The notes beneath the pieces are model-generated. The model was not told the DNA's origin. It saw only the letters and a list, made by a program, of their open reading frames with translations, and did not search any database. Positions 61,038-64,000 of a stretch of 64,000 nucleotides of DNA are shown here, piece after piece. This stretch comes from Nocardiopsis sp. YSL2 (GTDB lineage: Bacteria > Actinomycetota > Actinomycetes > Streptosporangiales > Streptosporangiaceae). The stretch's first letter is position 1; each line of letters begins with the position of its first letter. The stretch lies in NCBI RefSeq assembly GCF_030555055.1, contig NZ_JAMOAO010000001.1:5208001-5272000 (forward strand). Direction: 5' to 3'. The position numbers and the translations under genes were made by a program.

Positions 61038-62212
61038 TAGCCGCGGGCCGCCGACAGGACCACGTCGACCAGGCGCTCGGCCGCGTCGGGCCGACCGTGC
61101 TCACGGGCCCGCTCGGCCATCCGCTCGCGCGCCTGCGGGTCGGACAGCAGCGAGTCCACCGCCGTCCGCAGGTTCTCGGGCGTGACATCGTCCAGCAGGG
61201 CCGCGGCGGCACCGGAGTCCTGCAGGTGGCGCGCGTTGTGGCGCTGCTCGTCGCCCGCGGAGGAGGCGAGGGGGACGAAGACGGCCGCCTTTCCCAGGGC
61301 GGTCAGCTCGGCGATGGTTCCGGCGCCGCTGCGCGAGATCACCACGTCGGCCAGGGCCAGCACGTCCGGCAGCTCCGGGCCGACGAAGGCCGTCAGGTGG
61401 TAGCGCGCGGCCAGGTCGGCGGGCAGCTCGGCGGCGTGCCCGCGCAGGCCCTCCAGGTTCGCGGCGCCGCACTGGTGCACCACGTTGGCCCGGTCGAGCA
61501 GCCACGGCAGGACGGCGCGCACCGTCTCGTTGATCTGCGCCGAGCCCTGCGCGCCGCCCGTGACGTAGACGGTGGGCAGCGACGGGTCGTGCCCGTCGAA
61601 CCCCAGCCCCTTGGCGCCCAGGTCCGCCCGTCCCGTCAGCACCTCGGGGCGGACGGGGTTGCCGGTCACCGCGGCGCTCTCGCGCGCGCTGTCCGGGAGG
61701 AGTTCGAGGGTGGAGGGGGAGGACACCGCGACTCGTGCGGCCACCCGGGCCAGGACCTTGTTCGCCAGCCCCAGGCGGACGGTCTGCTCGTGGACGACGA
61801 GGGGCCGCCCGCACAGTTTCGCGGCCAGGCCGACCGGTACCGCCACGTAGCCGCCGGTGGCCAGGACCGCGTCGGGTGTGAAGTCCGAGACCAGTGAACG
61901 CGCCTGGGCGACACCGAGGGGCACGTTGGCCATGTCGCGGATGTTCTCGGGGGAGGCCAGCTTGAGCGGGTTCTTGGACCGGCGGATCTTGCCGGTGGCG
62001 ACCGGGGCGAAGTCGATGCCGTTGTCGGCCGCGACCCGGGACTCCAGGCTGTTCTCCGTGCCCACCCACAGGACGTCCAGAGTGCGGCCGGCGGCTTCCA
62101 GGCGGTCGCGCAGGGCGCGCACGGTGGTGAGCGCGGGGTAGGTGTGGCCACCTGTCCCCCCGCCGGTCACGATCAGACGCAGGTCCCGCAGGGGGAGGTC
62201 GTCGCTGTTCAC
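61037..62212 (-). CDS. MurG-like UDP-GlcNAc glycosyltransferase
   Basis: A 391-residue GT28 family protein: LIVTGGGTGGHTYPALTTVRAL (the GGTGGH loop), VLATGGYVAVPVGLAAKL, VHEQTVRLGLANKVLA, VYVTGGAQGSAQINETV and VISRSGAGTIAELTALGKAAVFVPL match MurG, which adds GlcNAc to lipid I. No division or cell-wall genes surround it, so it is probably a second, paralogous copy for another glycosylation. GTG start at 62212 with AGGA upstream. Confidence 0.87.
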   Translation of the reverse strand: MNSDDLPLRDLRLIVTGGGTGGHTYPALTTVRALRDRLEAAGRTLDVLWVGTENSLESRVAADNGIDFAPVATGKIRRSKNPLKLASPENIRDMANVPLGVAQARSLVSDFTPDAVLATGGYVAVPVGLAAKLCGRPLVVHEQTVRLGLANKVLARVAARVAVSSPSTLELLPDSARESAAVTGNPVRPEVLTGRADLGAKGLGFDGHDPSLPTVYVTGGAQGSAQINETVRAVLPWLLDRANVVHQCGAANLEGLRGHAAELPADLAARYHLTAFVGPELPDVLALADVVISRSGAGTIAELTALGKAAVFVPLASSAGDEQRHNARHLQDSGAAAALLDDVTPENLRTAVDSLLSDPQARERMAERAREHGRPDAAERLVDVVLSAARG

Positions 62213-62623
62213 ACGATTCCTATCTGGTGGCTCCGGAGCGGAGCGGATGATTCGGGCAGGGCGGGGCGGTGGGCGGCCGGGGCGGTAGCCGCGCGGTGAC
62301 CCCACAGCACCGTAACGCCCGCCGGGACCGGTCCTCGCACGCCCGCGAGCGGCGGAGGGGCGGCGGGACCGGCGCCGGGGAACGGGCCAGAGCGATCAGG
62401 CCGGGTGTACGGCCCCGCGGCGCCGGAGAGGGCGGGGGTGAGGCCGCTCGGACGGAGTCGATCCGCGAGACGATCACGGCGACCTCCTCGCTGATCGACG
62501 GAGCCGGTGGCGGCCGTCGCGGTTCCGCCCCGGGCCCCGTTCCACTCGGTGTCCCGGTCGGCCCGGAAGCGACCGATGACCCGGGCGGTGGACGCCGTGT
62601 CGTCCGGGGGAGGGAGGCCGGGC
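62213..62623. other. gap between the MurG-like and copper ATPase genes
   Basis: About 410 bases with no recognisable gene, although a short reverse stretch reads SEEVAVIVSRIDSVRAASPP. It carries the divergent promoters; the copper-control part begins near 62624. Confidence 0.4.
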
Positions 62624-62696
62624 CGGGGTATACAGTGGCGATATGTGTGACGTGGATCACTACTCAGAGCCTTGCTGTATACCCCCGGGGGGTATA
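62624..62696. promoter_or_regulatory. CsoR-type copper operator and extra half-site
   Basis: TATACCCCCGGGGGGTATA at 62678-62696 is a near-perfect 19-base dyad of the CsoR type (TACCCC..GGGGTA), 11 bases before the ATPase start. GGGGTATACAG near 62626-62636 is the exact reverse complement of CTGTATACCCC at 62676-62686, giving a second half-site about 45 bases away. Confidence 0.75.
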
Positions 62697-62707
62697 GGTT
62701 CCGTGGT

Positions 62708-64000
62708 ATGAACACGAACTCCCCAGAACACGAGCAGCACGGGCAGGGCGGCCACGTCGGTCACGCCGACGACACCGGACGCGCTGACCACAGCGGTCAC
62801 GGTGGGCACACGGGCCACGGCGGACATGGTGACCATGTGGGGCAGTTCCGTCGGCTGTTCTGGGGCATGCTGGCGCTGGCCGTGCCCACGGTCCTGCTGA
62901 GCGGGATGTTCGCGGGCATCGTCGGCTACGCCGTCCCCGGCCTTCCCGGCGTGGAGTGGGTGTCCCCCCTGCTCGGCACCGTGATGTTCCTCTGGGGAGG
63001 CAAGCCGTTCCTGACCGGCGCCGTCGGCGAGGTCCGGGAGCTGCGCCCCGGCATGATGCTGCTGATCGCTCTGGCCATCACCGTCGCGTTCGTCTCCTCC
63101 TGGGGCGCCAGCCTGGGCCTGATCTCCCACGAGCTCGACTTCTGGTGGGAGCTGGCCCTGCTCATCGTGATCATGCTCCTCGGCCACTGGATCGAGATGC
63201 GCTCCCTGGCCCAGACCTCCTCCGCCCTGGAGTCGCTGGCCGCGCTGCTGCCCGACGAGGCCGAGAAGGTCGTCGGCGACTCCGTCGTCACGGTGGCCCC
63301 CGCCGACCTGGTCCTCGGCGACACCGTGGTCGTGCGCCCCGGCGGTCGTGTTCCGGCCGACGGCGAGGTCACCCAGGGCACCGCCGACGTCGACGAGTCG
63401 ATGATCACCGGCGAGTCGCGCCCGGTCGCCCGCGGCCCGGGCGACCAGGTCGTCGCCGGAACCGTCGCGACCGACACCGCGCTGCGCGTCCGCGTCACCG
63501 CGGTCGGCGACGACACCGCCCTGGCCGGGATCCAGAAGCTGATCGCCCAGGCCCAGAGCTCCTCCTCCAGGGCCCAGCGCCTCGCCGACCGGGCCGCGGG
63601 CTGGCTCTTCTGGTTCGCCCTGGTCGCCGGAGCCCTGACCCTGGGCGTGTGGGCCCTGCTCGGGACGCCCGACGAGGCACTCGTCCGGACCATCACCGTG
63701 CTCGTCATCGCCTGCCCGCACGCCCTCGGGCTCGCCATTCCGCTCGTCGTCTCCATCGCCACCGAGCGCGCCGCCAGGGGCGGGGTCCTGATCAAGGACC
63801 GGCTGGCCCTGGAGAGCACGCGCACCGCCGACACCGTCCTGTTCGACAAGACCGGCACTCTGACCAAGGGCGAACCGACCGTCTCGCACGTCGAGTCCGT
63901 CGCAGGGCGCGGCACGGACGAGGTCCTGGCCCTGGCCGCCGCGGTCGAGGCCGACAGCGAGCACCCGCTCGCCAAGGCCATCGTCCGGGCCGCGCACCAT
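62708..64000 (+). CDS. copper/silver P1B-type ATPase, N-terminal part (CPH motif)
   Basis: The open frame runs off the right edge (431 codons visible). The first 45 residues are His-rich (HEQHGQGGHVGHADD..., over a dozen His), a metal-binding tail instead of the usual CxxC domain. Helices, the actuator TGES (MITGESRPVA), the metal-site CPH in IACPHALGLAIPL and the phosphorylation loop FDKTGTLTKGE follow. CPH plus a His-rich tail defines the CopB/P1B-3 group exporting Cu2+ or Ag+. A CsoR-type operator overlaps the promoter. Confidence 0.93.
   Translation, partial: MNTNSPEHEQHGQGGHVGHADDTGRADHSGHGGHTGHGGHGDHVGQFRRLFWGMLALAVPTVLLSGMFAGIVGYAVPGLPGVEWVSPLLGTVMFLWGGKPFLTGAVGEVRELRPGMMLLIALAITVAFVSSWGASLGLISHELDFWWELALLIVIMLLGHWIEMRSLAQTSSALESLAALLPDEAEKVVGDSVVTVAPADLVLGDTVVVRPGGRVPADGEVTQGTADVDESMITGESRPVARGPGDQVVAGTVATDTALRVRVTAVGDDTALAGIQKLIAQAQSSSSRAQRLADRAAGWLFWFALVAGALTLGVWALLGTPDEALVRTITVLVIACPHALGLAIPLVVSIATERAARGGVLIKDRLALESTRTADTVLFDKTGTLTKGEPTVSHVESVAGRGTDEVLALAAAVEADSEHPLAKAIVRAAHH

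Noticed and set aside
1-64000. tRNA or rRNA genes
   Set aside because: No GTTCRA-type T-loop with flanking stems or rRNA conserved segment was noticed on either strand by eye; a tRNA scan would settle it.

Overview
The window is about 72-75 % G+C. Genes are densely packed, with strong third-position GC bias, many GTG starts, ATGA/GTGA start-stop overlaps, a few apparently leaderless -10 boxes (TANNNT 6-7 bases before the start codon) and U-less GC-rich hairpin terminators. It also carries rifampin phosphotransferase, PaaX/IclR/PucR regulators and secreted hydrolases with ricin-type lectin domains. Together these indicate a filamentous actinomycete chromosome, most like Nocardiopsis or a relative (inference). 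No tRNA or rRNA gene was seen. Both window edges cut genes: a DUF4389 membrane protein at the left and a copper P-type ATPase at the right.

Layout. 1-1.8 kb: DUF4389 protein, flavodoxin, universal stress protein. 2-5.2 kb: a cobalamin riboswitch leading a cbiMNQO cobalt importer. 5.2-7 kb: a decay zone with an ABC transporter remnant, a degenerate CRISPR-like repeat pair and an aminoglycoside-phosphotransferase-like gene. 7-10 kb: a secreted GH5 cellulase with ricin-type lectin domain, divergent from a regulator joining a DeoR helix-turn-helix to a LacI-like sensor. 10-12 kb: a lipoprotein and an SGNH esterase. 12-18.5 kb: an RpiR regulator, polar amino-acid ABC importer, M20 peptidase and secreted cyanophycinase, read as a cyanophycin (beta-Asp-Arg) scavenging locus. 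18.7-23 kb: an acyl-CoA ligase and a divergent PucR regulator with an IS110-family element between them. 23.4-28 kb: a BASS transporter, then LysR, esterase, quercetinase and a small membrane protein. 28-36 kb: rifampin phosphotransferase, ion channel, LtrA, YdjM-like protein, a frameshifted small gene and an erythromycin esterase.

36-52 kb is the most coherent metabolic block. An SDR/amidohydrolase/CoA-ligase/MaoC operon and a five-gene branched-chain-type ABC importer flank a PaaX regulator. Both operons start from near-identical 38-bp promoter/operator sequences, so they very probably form one PaaX regulon. The enzyme set matches the non-thiolytic side-chain shortening of hydroxycinnamates to 4-hydroxybenzoate. 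4-Hydroxybenzoate 3-monooxygenase (pobA, with IclR) lies 5 kb away, and the quercetinase/esterase pair would also release protocatechuate. The window therefore looks rich in plant-aromatic and plant-polymer catabolism.

52-64 kb: TetR, DoxX behind a strong promoter overlapped by a CebR-type palindrome, a GH38 alpha-mannosidase, a membrane protein, a PAS-GAF-SpoIIE-HATPase phosphatase, a MurG-like glycosyltransferase with an inverted-repeat element at its stop codon, and a CsoR-type palindrome in front of a His-rich CPH-motif (CopB-type) P1B ATPase.
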